A stretch of 64,000 nt of DNA from Pachyseris speciosa. Its lineage: Eukaryota; Cnidaria; Anthozoa; Scleractinia; Pachyseridae. The DNA is taken from assembly GCA_016490735.1 (NCBI GenBank), contig JAEMWC010000048.1, forward strand, positions 1,370,001 to 1,434,000, given 5' to 3'. Made by a program: the position numbers and the translations under genes. Positions 1-11,500 of this stretch are shown here, piece by piece; positions within the stretch are counted from its first letter, which is position 1; each line of letters starts with the position of its first letter. A model generated the notes under the pieces. It was not told the DNA's origin. It was given only the letters and a program-made list of their open reading frames with translations, and did not search any database.

Positions 1-1010
1 CGTGCCTGTCTGGCGCTGTAGCCATTTTCCATGCTGGCACCCCCTACGAGTAGACTGGGGCACATGGTAAACAGAATTGTTCGGTAGCGTTGTCGGTAGT
101 TGTTGTTGCTCAGCCCGTAAACAAGCGGATTGACACAGCTGTTGACAAAAGTAAGAAGCGACAAGAAATGGTGTGTCTTGGTATCCAGCTTGGCCTTTCC
201 CGCCTGGGCAAACACCAGATAGATTTGGTTCGGAATAAAGCAGATGATCAAAATAAAGCCCACAGCACCGATCATTCGGGTCATCTTTCCGCGCAGCTTG
301 GCTTTACTCTCAGCTGACGACACGCTTGACTTGCTCGTCTTCACAACCATATGGATGTACAAGCCAATGATGACAAGGCAAGGAAATATCATCTTCATGG
401 CCACTTGCAGGACGGACGTGAACACACGAAAGAAGGAACCTGACAAATAAAACTGGAATTCGCAAATTTTACCCGAGGATGAATTGTACCTTGTCTCAAA
501 TAAGCCGGAACAAGTGGTGGAAAGGGACAGCACCCATGAGAAAATGATGTAGCCGATGACTCTTTTCCTGTTGAAGGCATCTTTGTATTTGTGAGGCTTT
601 ACAATCGCAAACCATCGCTCCGTCGTCAAGGCCAAGACAATATAAGCCGAGAAAGATACGAGTTGAAAGAGAAAGGTACGGCTCCATATTATTCGACAGA
701 AGATTTCCCCCAGGAAGGGGTCGGTGGGGTAGGGAAACTTCTCTCCAAGCACAAAAGCTGGGCTCGTAATCAGCTGGACGCCGGTCAGCACATCTGCTAT
801 AGCCAGGGTTAGAATCAAGATATTGTAGGACTTTTTTAGCAGCTTCTTGTCTGAGATAAAGATTAAAATGGTCATGGTGTTTCCAAGTATCGCCATGACT
901 GAGACTGTGGAGTAAGTGGCCTGAGACACCGGACTAAGACTGATTCCTCGAGTTGCTGGCGGAGTCGGAGATGTTGTCGTGCTTGATGAAAAGTTCAACG
1001 ATGAGTTCAT
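1..1010 (-). CDS. Class A (rhodopsin-type) GPCR, C-terminus cut by window edge
   Basis: Seven-transmembrane receptor, probably plasma-membrane and G-protein coupled; ligand unknown. The frame is open from the ATG at 1010 to base 1, about 336 codons, roughly 13 short of its 349-residue paralogue at 39098. Visible in order: a Ser/Thr-rich N-terminus, TM1 with LGNT, TM2 with LAIAD, the TM3 cysteine in EIFCR, ERW in place of DRY at the end of TM3, an ECL2 cysteine, the TM6 motif CFIPNQ, and NPLVYG in TM7 followed by a basic helix 8. I found no stop or frameshift. The coding part is a single exon. It shares about 3 kb of upstream DNA with the copies at 28264, 39098 and 56555 but in opposite orientation. 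The ERW and PNQ variants resemble peptide-receptor-like cnidarian GPCRs; the subfamily is not assignable by eye. Confidence 0.9.
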   Translation of the reverse strand, partial: MNSSLNFSSSTTTSPTPPATRGISLSPVSQATYSTVSVMAILGNTMTILIFISDKKLLKKSYNILILTLAIADVLTGVQLITSPAFVLGEKFPYPTDPFLGEIFCRIIWSRTFLFQLVSFSAYIVLALTTERWFAIVKPHKYKDAFNRKRVIGYIIFSWVLSLSTTCSGLFETRYNSSSGKICEFQFYLSGSFFRVFTSVLQVAMKMIFPCLVIIGLYIHMVVKTSKSSVSSAESKAKLRGKMTRMIGAVGFILIICFIPNQIYLVFAQAGKAKLDTKTHHFLSLLTFVNSCVNPLVYGLSNNNYRQRYRTILFTMCPSLLVGGASMENGYSARQA

Positions 1011-1642
1011 ATTAATTTTGGTCTTTTAAATTTATCTTTAATTAGTGTTTCTTTTTTCTGCTCTTTTCTCTTTTTGAATGTCACAATATGAGTTTAGTTC
1101 GCCTGAAATTCCTTTTCCAAGCTTGTCTTGCAATGGCGTCTTCCTTGTTGACTACGCCGAGTAAATTCAGTTGTCATCTATATTAAGGTTGAAAAACTCC
1201 ATTAATATGTGGCCTACTTAACAGACCACGACAAGGAAAGAAAACATATGGGATATACAACCAAGGAAATCCAAGCAGCGGTGTCATAAATTCTTTCTGT
1301 TTTTGTTTCAGAGCCTTTAATATATAAATAAGCTAACATAACTTGCTTTTTCATGAATTCGTGAGAATGATATTCAAGTAATGAATAAAAGAGAACCAGT
1401 TGTTCAAACTAAGGACAACGTTATCCAGAGCATAAACATGCTATCCAGAACATAAATATATACGTATTTGGTACTACACATTTTATCCGCCAGAAATCGA
1501 CTTATTCGCTGAATAAGAGTATATATCTTTGAACAACTTGGCAGCAGTTGGTGTCTTCGCGAATGTCCTGGTTTTTCATGTATTCAAAACGAGTGATTTT
1601 CGTATATCGGTTGTGTCGAATGAAATTCAAACCTCGGAGCTA

Positions 1643-2020
1643 CCGTAAAAGCTCCATTAAGCCCCCCGCCTCTATTAACCCTCCTTCTCTAATAAGCTCT
1701 CCGTCTGGAAGTCGGTTTTTTAATAAGCCCTCCCCCCTTTGGGACATGAGATTTTGTAATTAGTCCTTCCTATTCCCTCTTACGAAATCCACTTTATGAT
1801 GCCAAGTTGGTTTGTGTTTAAACAAATATACACTCAAACACGTAATACTGTTTGCTGCTCTGTATTAAATAATTAAGTTACGCTGCAGTTGTTTGAGTTT
1901 AGTACAAAAACTATTTGAAATAAGCCCCCCCCCCCCTCTATTAACCCCCCCTCTAAAAAGCCCCCCGTCAATGAGGCCTGAAATTAAATAAGCCCCGGAG
2001 GCGAAATAGAGCTTTTCCGG
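1643..2020. mobile_element. MITE with CCGTAAAAGCTC-type TIRs, C-rich interior
   Basis: The left end CCGTAAAAGCTC is mirrored by GAGCTTTTCCGG at the right, and both are flanked by TA. The interior is built from repeated ATTAAGCCCCCC-like blocks and the phrase GGGACATGAGATTTTGTAAT. An opposite-orientation copy sits at 35423-35852 and a partial copy at 50930-51034. It is non-coding and non-autonomous; the superfamily is not certain. Confidence 0.6.
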
Positions 2021-2038
2021 TAGGAACAAACAACTAAA

Positions 2039-2129
2039 GGCCTGGCTAAACTAGTAAACATTGTTGATAAAATATTGCTGCAGAAAGAAATTCCCAGGTT
2101 AGCCGCGCGGGAAACGCTTGTTGCGGACA

Positions 2130-2161
<32 letters not shown>

Positions 2162-2302
2162 TGGAGGAAAGTCAGAAACATTTTATGTTTCCGAAACACA
2201 AAATTTGTTTCCGTAACAGGTGTTTCCCGCCCGGCTAAACTGAAAAACATTTACGTCCGCAACAATGTTTCAGCAACAACGTTTCCTAGTTTAGCGAGGC
2301 CC
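2039..2302. mobile_element. MITE with GGCC...GCTAAACTAG terminal inverted repeats
   Basis: The left end GGCCTGGCTAAACTAG is mirrored by CTAGTTTAGCGAGGCC at the right. The interior carries smaller internal inverted repeats around CAAAATTTGTGTCCG and ACACAAAATTTG. It starts 18 bases after the preceding MITE. The element at 32920-33267 has a similar GCCCCGGCTAAAC terminus and may be related. No coding capacity was seen. Confidence 0.5.
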
Positions 2303-2756
2303 TAACACTTTTAAAAGTGTGAAAGTCAATTAGGGGAGCACTTTCCACTAGTTAGCCATTTTGCACTGTACGTGTTACCCTCTATAAATAAAGTTGTTGC
2401 TTGCGTACTTAGTTACTTTACAGCTAGGGAAAAGGCAGAAACAGACTATCCTGACTCTAAAAACAAATCAATAAGCGCTACAGTATACTTAATCACTAGC
2501 CTGGATTGTACATATGAATAAAGGTTCATTTTCTTTTCGAGTTACTACAGACCGAATTCAATACTTTTTGAGCAAAAGTCCACTCACTCTACGTTACCAT
2601 ATTTTATGGTATTAAGGTTCTTTGGACAAAAACACGTTCTAAAGATAGACCGTTGTTCCATGGAGGGATCCGACATTCGACCAAAAACTATTTTGTTATT
2701 TGTCCTAAAAAAGTCCAAAGGAGGAAAATGGCGGAAATAATATGTTTTCCCCTTAC

Positions 2757-2845
2757 CTGTAGAAGAAGAGCGGCTGGTCACGAACGTCTTCTTTCATCTC
2801 TGAACATACTGAAATGAGAAGCTCAAATGCATCTTTCCTTATATA
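2757..2845 (-). promoter_or_regulatory. Putative core promoter and leader exon of the 1-1010 GPCR
   Basis: On the minus strand TATATAAGG (2845-2837) is followed about 80 bases on by CTACAG/GTAAGG, a good splice donor with the exon ending at 2757. The same order (GGGCTTTAC, TATATAAGG, ACATTTGAGC, TTCGTGACCAGC, donor) occurs about 1.8-2.2 kb upstream of the copies at 28264, 39098 and 56555. A TATA box, short leader exon and 5' UTR intron is the simplest reading. Transcription itself cannot be seen from sequence. Confidence 0.45.
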
Positions 2846-3651
2846 CTGTTTGTAAAGCCCATAAAAGCTCTAAGAGCACATAGTGCTCTTAGAGCAAATG
2901 CCGAAAAATATTGTTTAAATAAAACAAAAACGTCCGAAAAAAAACATCAATAAACGCACCGGAGACTGTTTCAATTAATGGGACGGCAGGGACCAAACAT
3001 ATTATGTTAAAACTATAATCAAAACAAAAGAGACAAAGCAAATAAAAATGACAAAAGATACATGGTGATTAGTTTGAACTAATGGTGCACGAAAACCAAA
3101 GATTTTCAGTGTTGAGAACTATTTCATTTTTTTGTAGTTGCTGTAAAAATTAAAGTTGTTTCAAGTTCTCACCGACGCCAAGGAAAACTGTAACCGTCGA
3201 CTTTAATTAAAAATGTAAAACGTTTCGTGAAGCAAAATAAAACTCTTTTTGTAAATCACTTTTTTGTCCTGGGTCATTTTAATTTAAAGTGATTCAAACA
3301 GCACTTTTCTCAGAAGACACCGGCCTCTAAATTTATTCCCTATCAGGTTGCTGCTTAAATCGATTGGTTAGGCATTGAAGGTACGTATTTCAGTCATGAA
3401 AGCTCAGTGTTGGTAGTAAATTAAATGAAGCTGAAAAACATAAACTGAGCTGTAAATTCATTTCGTTCAGTACTTGCGTTTTCCAACATCGAACTGTCAA
3501 GTAAAATTGCAAACTTTCGAATTGTCCATTTAAAAACGGTGCGTGCAAGTGAATGAACACTTTGCATTTTAACGCATCCATTTATGTTTACTTTACTTTA
3601 CTTTAAGACGTACATATCTTGAAGCTGTTCTTTTCTATGGAAAATTAATTA

Positions 3652-4045
3652 CAGTCGAACCTCGATTAACCGGACCATTTGCTCTGGTCCCAGATTTTTC
3701 ATGAATATTAACAAGGAATGAATGAAACTTTATTTATCCTCGGATCTGATTGAGGCTGTTTAGGCGTCTAGCAAAGATGAAGAGCCCTAGAAACTATCAT
3801 TATGACTTATTTTTGATTTAGGTATTGAAAAGTGAGTTAAAACAAGTTTGTTTTCCTTTCGAAGATCAGCGAACGTTAGACCAAAGTTTTTGCGTGAAGT
3901 TCAATCGTACGATACAGTATGTTATCGCATCAAATTCTGATTCTATAATGAATTCAGTTTTTATTTGTGTCTCATATTCATAATTTCGATTATCCTGACT
4001 TTTTTGCTCCAGTCCAGGCAAGTCCGGATCATCGAGGTTCGACTG
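3652..4045. mobile_element. pogo/Tigger-like MITE, TA target duplication
   Basis: Inverted termini start CAGTCGAACCTCGATTAACC on the left and end in GGTTCGACTG on the right, with TA on each side. CAGT termini with TA duplications are typical of pogo/Tigger Tc1-mariner elements. The interior has no ORF. A decayed relative lies at about 23085-23440 at the matching place in block C, while blocks A and B seem to lack it. Confidence 0.65.
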
Positions 4046-4316
4046 TAATACCGCCGTATAAGAGATATTACTTCGTCCATGCCACAAATAACTAAAACAA
4101 TTTGCCAGTTACGTTTTTAATTTTAGTTTGTAGAAGAAAGATAGTTTTCAGGCTTTGCTTTCACTACTGCTTATTAAAATAAAATAAAGCAGTGTTCATA
4201 ACTTCGATGATTATTCACATATTCATTCTTTAATCCGCAGTTCAGATATATTCATTCTGACATGTTCACCTCTCACGGGTATACAACAAACCAACCTAAT
4301 GACCAGCTCCCAGTTG

Positions 4317-4386
4317 GCTTGTTAGCTCAGTTGGTAGAGCACTGCACCTGTATCGCAGAGATCGTGGGTTCTAATCCGTACAAGCC
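4317..4386 (+). tRNA. tRNA-like sequence (SINE-type, GCTTGTT family)
   Basis: Acceptor arm GCTTGTT pairs with TACAAGC (one mismatch), and the D-arm GCTCAGTTGGTAGAGC is good. The T-arm is disturbed (GTGGGTTCTAATCCGTA). The anticodon loop reads CCTGTAT, with C instead of T at position 33, so a functional tRNA is doubtful. A short hairpin CCTGAATTTATTCAGG follows. The leader CAGCTCCCAGTTG recurs before the copies at 6569 and 8320. Best read as a tRNA-derived repeat. Confidence 0.5.
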
Positions 4387-4639
4387 TGAATTTATTCAGG
4401 CTTTATTTCACTACTGCTTAACTAGTGTTCATAACTGCTATGATCATTCACATATTCATTCTTTAATGCGCAGTTCAAATATATGATTTTCGTCAAGTAT
4501 GTTTATTAATCCCAAATTCTGGTGAATGAAGTAAAAACTGAGCTGAACTTGACAATGGTTTGTTGGGTGAAATTCATCCAAGTGCATCAACCCCGTCTTA
4601 AAACCAAATAGCGTTCATTTTATCTGTACTGATTATCCC

Positions 4640-5040
4640 AGACAAAACTATCAGAAGCAAGTTTCTACTCTTCTGTACACCGTATTTACTCGATTAAACG
4701 CCGTCCTCGAATAAACGCCGCAGCCAACCAGAACAATGCGTCGTTTCTCTGAGAATTTTTTCCTAGCTGAGATCCGTTAGTTTCACAGTGGATTTTAGTA
4801 ATAATTCCCACTCCAGTTATTCTGGATTTGCTACTATTTCATTGAATTTCAGAAGTGAGTAAAACAGGTGAAAGGAGTTTACGTGAATAATTGGGGAAGC
4901 TGTCGACCATTTCGAGAACAATGACTTCAATATTCGATAAATTAATAAAAATGATTGTGTAATGGCACCATTCCTTAAATGGAAAATACTTCGTTATACA
5001 CAGTTTTGTTTTAAATGTTGTTTTATTGTACCATCCTTTC
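4640..5040 (-). repeat. Dispersed repeat, inverted relative of 22135-22570
   Basis: It shares phrases such as CCGTATTTACTCGATTAAACG, the GTTAGTTTCACAGTGG-like middle and TTCGATAAATTAATAAAAATG with the opposite strand of 22135-22570. No ORF is supported. It could be a decayed transposon end or a duplicated intergenic segment. Confidence 0.45.
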
Positions 5041-5159
5041 ATTACGGTTACACTTTTAAATAGAATATTTGGATTGAGAGTATGAGTAATATATTACTTC
5101 TTGCAGGGCGAGACAGGAGAGCAGTGCGAGAATCTCCTCTCGCACTGAGGTGACGATTA

Positions 5160-5795
5160 AGCCGGTTACAGACGAGCAAGTTTTCCTTGACAAGTTTTGA
5201 CTTGACAAATTTTATTTGCTGGCGTGTAAAGAAAAACTTGTCAAGTTTTTCCTTGACAAGTGCACTTGTTCAAAAACTATGCTAGTTTTTGATCAAGTGC
5301 ACTTGTCAAGGAAAAACTTGACACATTGCAGAACCTGCTCGTCTGTACGGGTCGACACAATCTCGTACCCAGAGTCCTCAGGCTCTTTGGCCAGCGGTTA
5401 GTCGCCAGGAGAGACTCTGGGATAATGGACTGCGATTTTTGCCGGAAAATCTGAGGTAAAACAATGGAAGCCGTTACGGGCCAGCCGATTTTTTTTTTTT
5501 ACCGTTATCCCAAAGTCTCTACTGGCGACTAACCGCTGGCCAAAGAACCTGAGGACTCTGGGTACGAGATTGGGGTGGACAAGGAAAACTTGTCAAATAA
5601 AATGTTGTCCGCTGTGTAATTTAATTGCTGGCTACAGTGAATACTTGCCAAAGAAAACTTGTTCTTTCGTTCACACCAGCAAATAAAACTTGTGAAGGCA
5701 AAACTTGTCAAAGAAAACTTGTCGTTCATAAATATGAGTAAATAAAAATTGTCAATAACACTTGGCAAGGAAAACTTGCTCGTCTGTAACCGGCT
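5160..5795. mobile_element. MITE with about 31 bp TIRs and TTA target duplication
   Basis: The left terminus AGCCGGTTACAGACGAGCAA is mirrored by TTGCTCGTCTGTAACCGGCT at the right, flanked by TTA on both sides. A 3 bp TTA duplication suggests PIF/Harbinger. The interior holds many short repeats of CTTGTCAAGGAAAAACTTG-type sequence and a second complete MITE at 5359-5571. Confidence 0.65.
5359..5571. mobile_element. Fold-back MITE nested inside the 5160-5795 MITE
   Basis: About 70 bp near-perfect inverted arms begin AATCTCGTACCCAGAGTCCT and contain TTTGGCCAGCGGTTAGTCGC. The loop is about 70 bp and includes a T-run. The DNA on both sides belongs to the outer MITE, so this copy inserted later. 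Confidence 0.65.
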
Positions 5796-6520
5796 TTATC
5801 CTTGAAGCCAAAAGAGAACACTCCAAATCTTCTTTCAATTCTACGTTCTATGTACTCAACTTACTTTGACTTATTTCAGGAGTGGACGCACTACTAACAT
5901 TTCGTTAACGTTATACTAGTGACAATTACAATTCCATTCTATTGTACACGATTGTAGCTTAGCAAGTACCTTAACTGTATTAACCAATGGGACTCGTCCC
6001 TCGTCCCTCTCATGCTCATTTAAATAAAAAACGCAATACGACAGACCTAAGATATTTCCTCAACTGCAAGTAAATGTCCCGAGAACAATGGGCATTCTGG
6101 GCGATGAGAAATCAGTACATTTTCTGCTTCACAACTGCTTTATCGAAAACTTACTAACTAATCTACTCACTTCCTTGCCTTACTGAAATTTCAGATTGTC
6201 TTTTGAGTTTCAGGGAATATGAATTCATAATTATCTACATGGAGATACTTTGCCAGCTTCTACTGAAGCCTAATCAATAAACATCTCATTCCTAGTTACA
6301 ATCAAACCAAATTCAAGTGATGTGTCTCTGTAACTTGTGAGTGCAGTTGTCGAGCACGTGACTGTTAACCGATACTAGTCTTTTAAATCAGTCGATCCGA
6401 CACAAGCACAGCACTTGCTATTACGACGCCTTGGCGTCACTATCTCAATTTTGATTGGTTACAAGGACGCAGCTAATTCCTTCTGGCACTGTTTCCGTTA
6501 CGTCATCTCTGCAGGGATCC

Positions 6521-6578
6521 TAACAAGCCAACTGGGAGCTGGTAATCCAAATGACCAGCTCCCAGTTGGCTTGTTAGC
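6521..6578. repeat. Short palindrome at the head of a tRNA-like repeat
   Basis: CTAACAAGCCAACTGGGAGC reads inverted as the following GCTCCCAGTTGGCTTGTTAG, with a 12-base spacer. The right arm is the leader and 5' end of the tRNA-like repeat at 6569, so this looks like the truncated head of a second, inverted unit. Confidence 0.6.
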
Positions 6579-6639
6579 TCATTGTATAGAGCACTGCACC
6601 GGTATCGCAGAGGTCGTTGGTTAGAATCCCGTACAAACC
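6569..6639 (+). tRNA. Degenerate tRNA-like sequence (GCTTGTT family)
   Basis: GCTTGTTAGCTC is followed by a damaged D-arm (ATTGTATAGAGC), the anticodon region CTGCACCGGTATCGCAG whose loop reads GGT (Thr) with C at position 33, and a T-arm with one extra base. The 3' hairpin CCTGAATTTTTTAGG carries a T6 run like a Pol III terminator. A repeat-derived pseudo-tRNA is most likely. Confidence 0.45.
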
Positions 6640-6659
6640 TGAATTTTTTAGGCTTTATT

Positions 6660-8240
6660 TTCACTGCTACTTAGGTACTTACTTGGGCAAATTCTATTAA
6701 TGATTTAAGGTCACTATTTACAATTTTAGGAGTCCATCAGAGGCTAAAACTGGAGTCAAAAGAAAGCTAAAACTGATTGCAATGCGCTAAAGCTATTTTA
6801 TTTTTTAAATTCTTAATATGATATGGAACCACTTACTGATGACCAAACGGAAAATGGATTGCAACTTCCATAACTTGATGAATTGTTTTCCAAATTCGCC
6901 ACTTGAGGTTCATAAAGGTTTATAAAGGTTTATTAAAATAAAATGAATATAAATATTTCAATTTAGACTGACCTGCAGGTAACTTAGCTAATCGTAGCAG
7001 GTAAGTCTATTTAAACAGAGGCAATTATATTACAGTACAGGATTAAAAAAAGAGGAAAAAAAGATAAGTGTATTTGTGCGAGATTGAACAAAACAAAGTG
7101 AGCTTGAGATACTAAGATACTAAAGGTACTTGCAATTGTGTCTTCTCTAACGATTCTTTGGATCAAATATTATTTTATCGATTTCAATGTAACTATCTTC
7201 AGTTTTCAAAATGTCAAATAGTACTCTTCTCATTTCTTTCATAAAACGTTTTTTTTGGCAACTTTTTTATTCTTGCAGGTATCCCATTCCACACTTTTGT
7301 TCCAACACATGAAAAAGAGTATTTTTGTAGGTCGATTCTAGAATTTTTAATAAAAAAGTTCTGAGAGGTTGACGAGCGGGTAGCTTATTTGTGTATTCTA
7401 GAAGTTCTACAGAAAAGATTTAGAATATTTGAGGATGCTTGTTTTGAGGTGTCATGAAAAAAAGTCTAATTTCCAAGAACTAATATTTTTGTTTGTTTGT
7501 TTGTTTGCTTTCTTTTTCAGAATCACTTAATTTCAATTCCTCTTCGGTGCATTACTTCGCAACTTCAAACGCAAAATCCCGTCGATGTAATCAATATGTA
7601 TCTTTTGACATAAGTAAAAAACCAAGAAGGTAATATCATATAGATGTTTCATTTATTGAACGTTCGCAGAATTAATGACAAGTGCAATCAAATACGAGGA
7701 TTGCAACTAATGGAAGGGTGAAATCCCTAAATTGCTTCAAGAAATAAAATCCCTTGCATTAACCAGTTAATTTCTCTGGGGAAAGGAAATAGCTTGCCAC
7801 TTAAACTATTTATGGAAATTGTTGCTTGCGACCATCTGCGTTGATAAGGGCACAACTTTTCTGTTATGTTATGTTATTTATTTTTTTTCATGAATTATTG
7901 CAAAAGGAAATCTCAGCTTTTCATTTCCAGTACCAAATCAGATACCAAATGAGTCCACTGGCAAGCGAAACCTTTCTTGAAAAAGAAAACGTTTTCGATT
8001 TTACTTGGTGTCGGGAATTAAAGAAAGATTTTTTTACTCACGTCAACAGCATTTTGACTGATGTATTAAACTGATTCTAGTCTTTTTCGTTTGGGCAAAG
8101 GTGTCTTCAAAATTAAATGAAAATCCTATTGTATCAATACAGCATTAGCGAGTAAAAGCTGCACTTTTCGTCTTTATCAATTGCGTTAATGTAATTTAGA
8201 TGTCCCGTGCACAAAAGCAATTATTGGCAATACTGAAAAC
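6660..8240. other. Gene-less stretch
   Basis: No supported gene, clear TIR or long tandem repeat was seen. Small AT-rich simple runs such as GTTTGTTTGTTTGTTTG near 7492 are present. The short open frames here are scattered and show no family resemblance. Confidence 0.4.
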
Positions 8241-8319
8241 TCTGAATATGTGAATGATCATCGCACGTATGAACACTACTTAAGCAGTACTGAAAATAAA
8301 GCCTGAAAGGAAAAAATCA

Positions 8320-8391
8320 GTTTGTAAGGGGTTTGAACCCTTAACCTCTGCGATACCGGTGCAGCGCTCTACCAACTGAACCCTAACAAGC
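8320..8391 (-). tRNA. tRNA-like sequence (GCTTGTT family)
   Basis: On the minus strand GCTTGTTAGGGTTCAGTTGG leads into a D-arm with a changed 5' strand, an anticodon arm with GGT in the loop, and a well paired T-arm around GGGTTTGAACCC. The leader CCAGCTCCCAGTTG and flanking CGCAGTTCAAATC are shared with the copy at 4317. A tRNA-derived repeat unit. Confidence 0.5.
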
Positions 8392-8579
8392 CAACTGGGA
8401 GCTGGTCATTTTGTTGGTGCTTTATATACCCGTGAGTGATGAATATGTGAGAATGAATATATGAAAACCATAAACTGATTTGAGTTGCGGATTAACTAAA
8501 CTCATATCTTCATTCTTTAATCTGCAGTTCAAATCAGAATATGATTTTCATATATTCATTCTCATACTGAAAACTCTAT

Positions 8580-11500
8580 TCACGTTATTTGGTTCGTCCT
8601 TGATGTTGGCCACTGTTCATCAGTGCACATCCAATTTCTAAAATCCATAAAAGAGATAAAAGTCTTTTTAAAATATATAAATCTAATATTTTCTAATATG
8701 TTCGTTACTTTGCAAATCCATCGAAAACCACTCCAACGAAAATTGAATTAAGTTAAAAGTCCATTAATGAAAAAAAAAAACTGTGAGATTAGTTTCTATA
8801 AGCGCTATTTGAATAAAAGTGTCTGATGGAAAATTATACTGCCAGCTGTTAACTTTTGTATGGGCTATAAACAGGGAAGGTAATACTTTCTGAGACGACA
8901 CTGGCCATTAGCCTCGGCTTCCAACGTTAGGACAGAGTCGAACGAGTCGGCGTCCCGTGAGAGTTTCACAGAAACACTTTCCTTTACATACCTGAACTGG
9001 AAAATTCAAAAAGATAACTCAATTACCATAACTTAAATGACTTCATAGAGCCAGAGAAGCTCTTTCTGACGATTAAGGACGAAAGCCTCGGAGATAGCCG
9101 GGCTGCTTAACATCTCTCAATCATCGTGGTAGGTAGATGTGAGATTTGGTTCAATCGTTCAGAATGTTTAAGAAAACCGATGTTGTAGGAAGTTATTTTA
9201 ATTTTTTTCTTTTAGCCTGGAGTTGACCTTCTGTCCACTTTAATAAACGGTTGTTCGTCATAGTTAGGTTTACTTCTCGGCGGCAAGAGTTGACTGCTCA
9301 AGAACCTAAGATAATCAAATGGACTCGGTCAGATAATAAATGTTAGCCAATGATCTCTGATATCCCACAAAAAGAAAGCTATCATCCGTATGTTCCTAAT
9401 CATTTGAACACTGACTCTCCAAATCTATTCCTGATAATGGCTTCGATCCCACGCGAATTCATAATTTAACTATCGCGTTAGCTCAAGAGATTCAGACATT
9501 CTTATTCATATCATTGTTTGTTTTGTTTGGGTGCTCGCTTTGCTTGTGTCTTTACGCTGTATTTAACAAACCCTTTGAAATATAGCTTTCTAGCTGGGCT
9601 TGGTAATTTTAACAGTATGCTAACCAGTTAGGGTGAAACGAAATTTTCAAAGCAACCGACAACAATGGCCGCGTTAAACTGCGCCTCCACAGTTTAGTCT
9701 GTATAAGGCATTTACAGTCAGGGAACTGCACCATCACTATCGAATATCTGCCTTGATTTATATAATTAATTACGTGGTTGTCCTTTGATCGACTCCATGG
9801 AAACCCTTTGTAAATAACCAGTTAGAGGGAGATTCTCGGAGATTGTGATAATGTACATCCGTTCAATGCTAGATGTACTTTCTTTCATTTTCACTGATTT
9901 CGTTAAACATTGACAGAGCACGGTTCGCCAATATATAAAGGAAAGGATGTTTTTCCTGTTTTAAGATCAAAAATTTGTTCAAATAATTATCCAATAGCTA
10001 TACTCAAACCAAAAACTAAGAAGATGATTCAACGCTTACCTGAATTTTACTAGCCGAGGAAGAGCGGGCCTTATCAAATTTGGCTCAAACGCAGTCGGAT
10101 GGCTTGGAAAAATTTGTCAGTTTCTTTCGATTTTTGGTCCATTTACATCCTTATCATTCTTAACAGCAGTCGACAGTTCCAGTGTAGTAACTGAACATGG
10201 TCGTTGTTGACACAATAAATTACAATGATTGATACACAGTAATTGCAATGGTTAACATAGAAAAAACAAATAGGACAAAAACAAAATATTGGCGAGGGAA
10301 CTAAAAAAAAACCATGGGGCTTGTAGGACTTAAATTCTCTCCCAAGAAATAATAGATAACTAAACCAAGACAACATGGTAACAGAAGTACAGACAAGTCA
10401 TATTTGTACACATAACAGAATTAATAATTACAGATAATAGATGTTTTAAGTTTTTTCCTAAAAGATGCAAGAGATGACCAGCCAGTAATCTCAAGAGGGA
10501 GAAAGAGAGTTAACAACAAAACAACTAGACAATTAACAATTTTGGGAATAGCCAGAAATTCCGAACCATGAGCGGCGTTGCATAGGTCATTACATTCAAT
10601 GTTCTGATTGGCTCACGGCTTTCTCGTAAACAAGTCACGCCAGCGCCGTAACCGACCAGAAAACTTTGAGCCCAGAACATAAAGATTATCTAGCAAATAT
10701 TATTTTATTATTTCAGATAATTTCACTAAAATAAGTTCTGTAAAAACTCTATTGATTCTCTCCTGTTTTCTCCGCCTCGATTTCGCATAATGAGCAGCCT
10801 TTTCAAGCGTTTTTGAGTAGCCGTAAATCAGATCCAGAATCATTTTCGATCGTTTTCTGATATATCATGCAGCACAAAAACCCTCAACGGATTTCAAGTC
10901 CCAGGTTGTATCTCCTTCAAAAAATCGCTGAAAGGAGCCTGGAGGACAGCTTCAAGATTTTCAAAATGGCGGTTAAATTTAGTTATGAAAAGTACACTTG
11001 CGGTGGAGAAAACAGCTCGCGTACGTTGAATGTTTGGTACGAGCGATTATAAAACCGTGCAGACAAAGATGAGACCTTTTCGGGAAATTCAAGTATCTTT
11101 AAAAGGAAAAACCGCAAGATTTCCAACTCGAAGAGAGTCAAATATTATGGACATTGAAAGCACTGCATGTGTTCTTCACGTTCAACATGGGTATGCATGA
11201 TTCCAACCATTAGCAAGTTGAAGAAACTTTTAAGAGGAGTCAGTGGTTTGCATGAAATTAAAAGGTTTTATGGCGGATCCTTGTAGTTTATTGTGCGATT
11301 GTTTAAAAGCGAAAACCGCAAGGATTATAGTTTGTTCAGCAACGAAACCACTTCCACATTAAAGGTATTACCACAACGAAAGCACTTTGGATGCGTACTG
11401 TGAAATTCAACTAACTTAATCTCTTCAGTAATCGATTGAATGATCGTTTTCATACGTTTTCCTATAAATAAGAAGAGAGCACATGGCAGTGTTTCGCCAC

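Larger units (their letters stand above)
4950..6530 (-). repeat. Inverted diverged copy of the 3' flank of the GPCR duplication blocks
   Basis: Read on the minus strand, this matches in order the DNA downstream of the 39098 gene: first the part resembling 41400-41880 (CACGTGACTGTTAACC, CAATTTTGATTGGTTACAAG), then the part resembling 45060-45350 (TACACAGTTTTG, CTCTCCTGTC). The MITE at 5160-5795 interrupts it. It shows that an inverted set of receptor units lies at the left side of the window. It contains no gene of its own. Confidence 0.55.

Noticed and set aside
10143..10376. 77-residue Cys/Phe-rich minus-strand frame
   Set aside because: Isolated, low-complexity hydrophobic stretch in AT-rich DNA, no homologue within the window.
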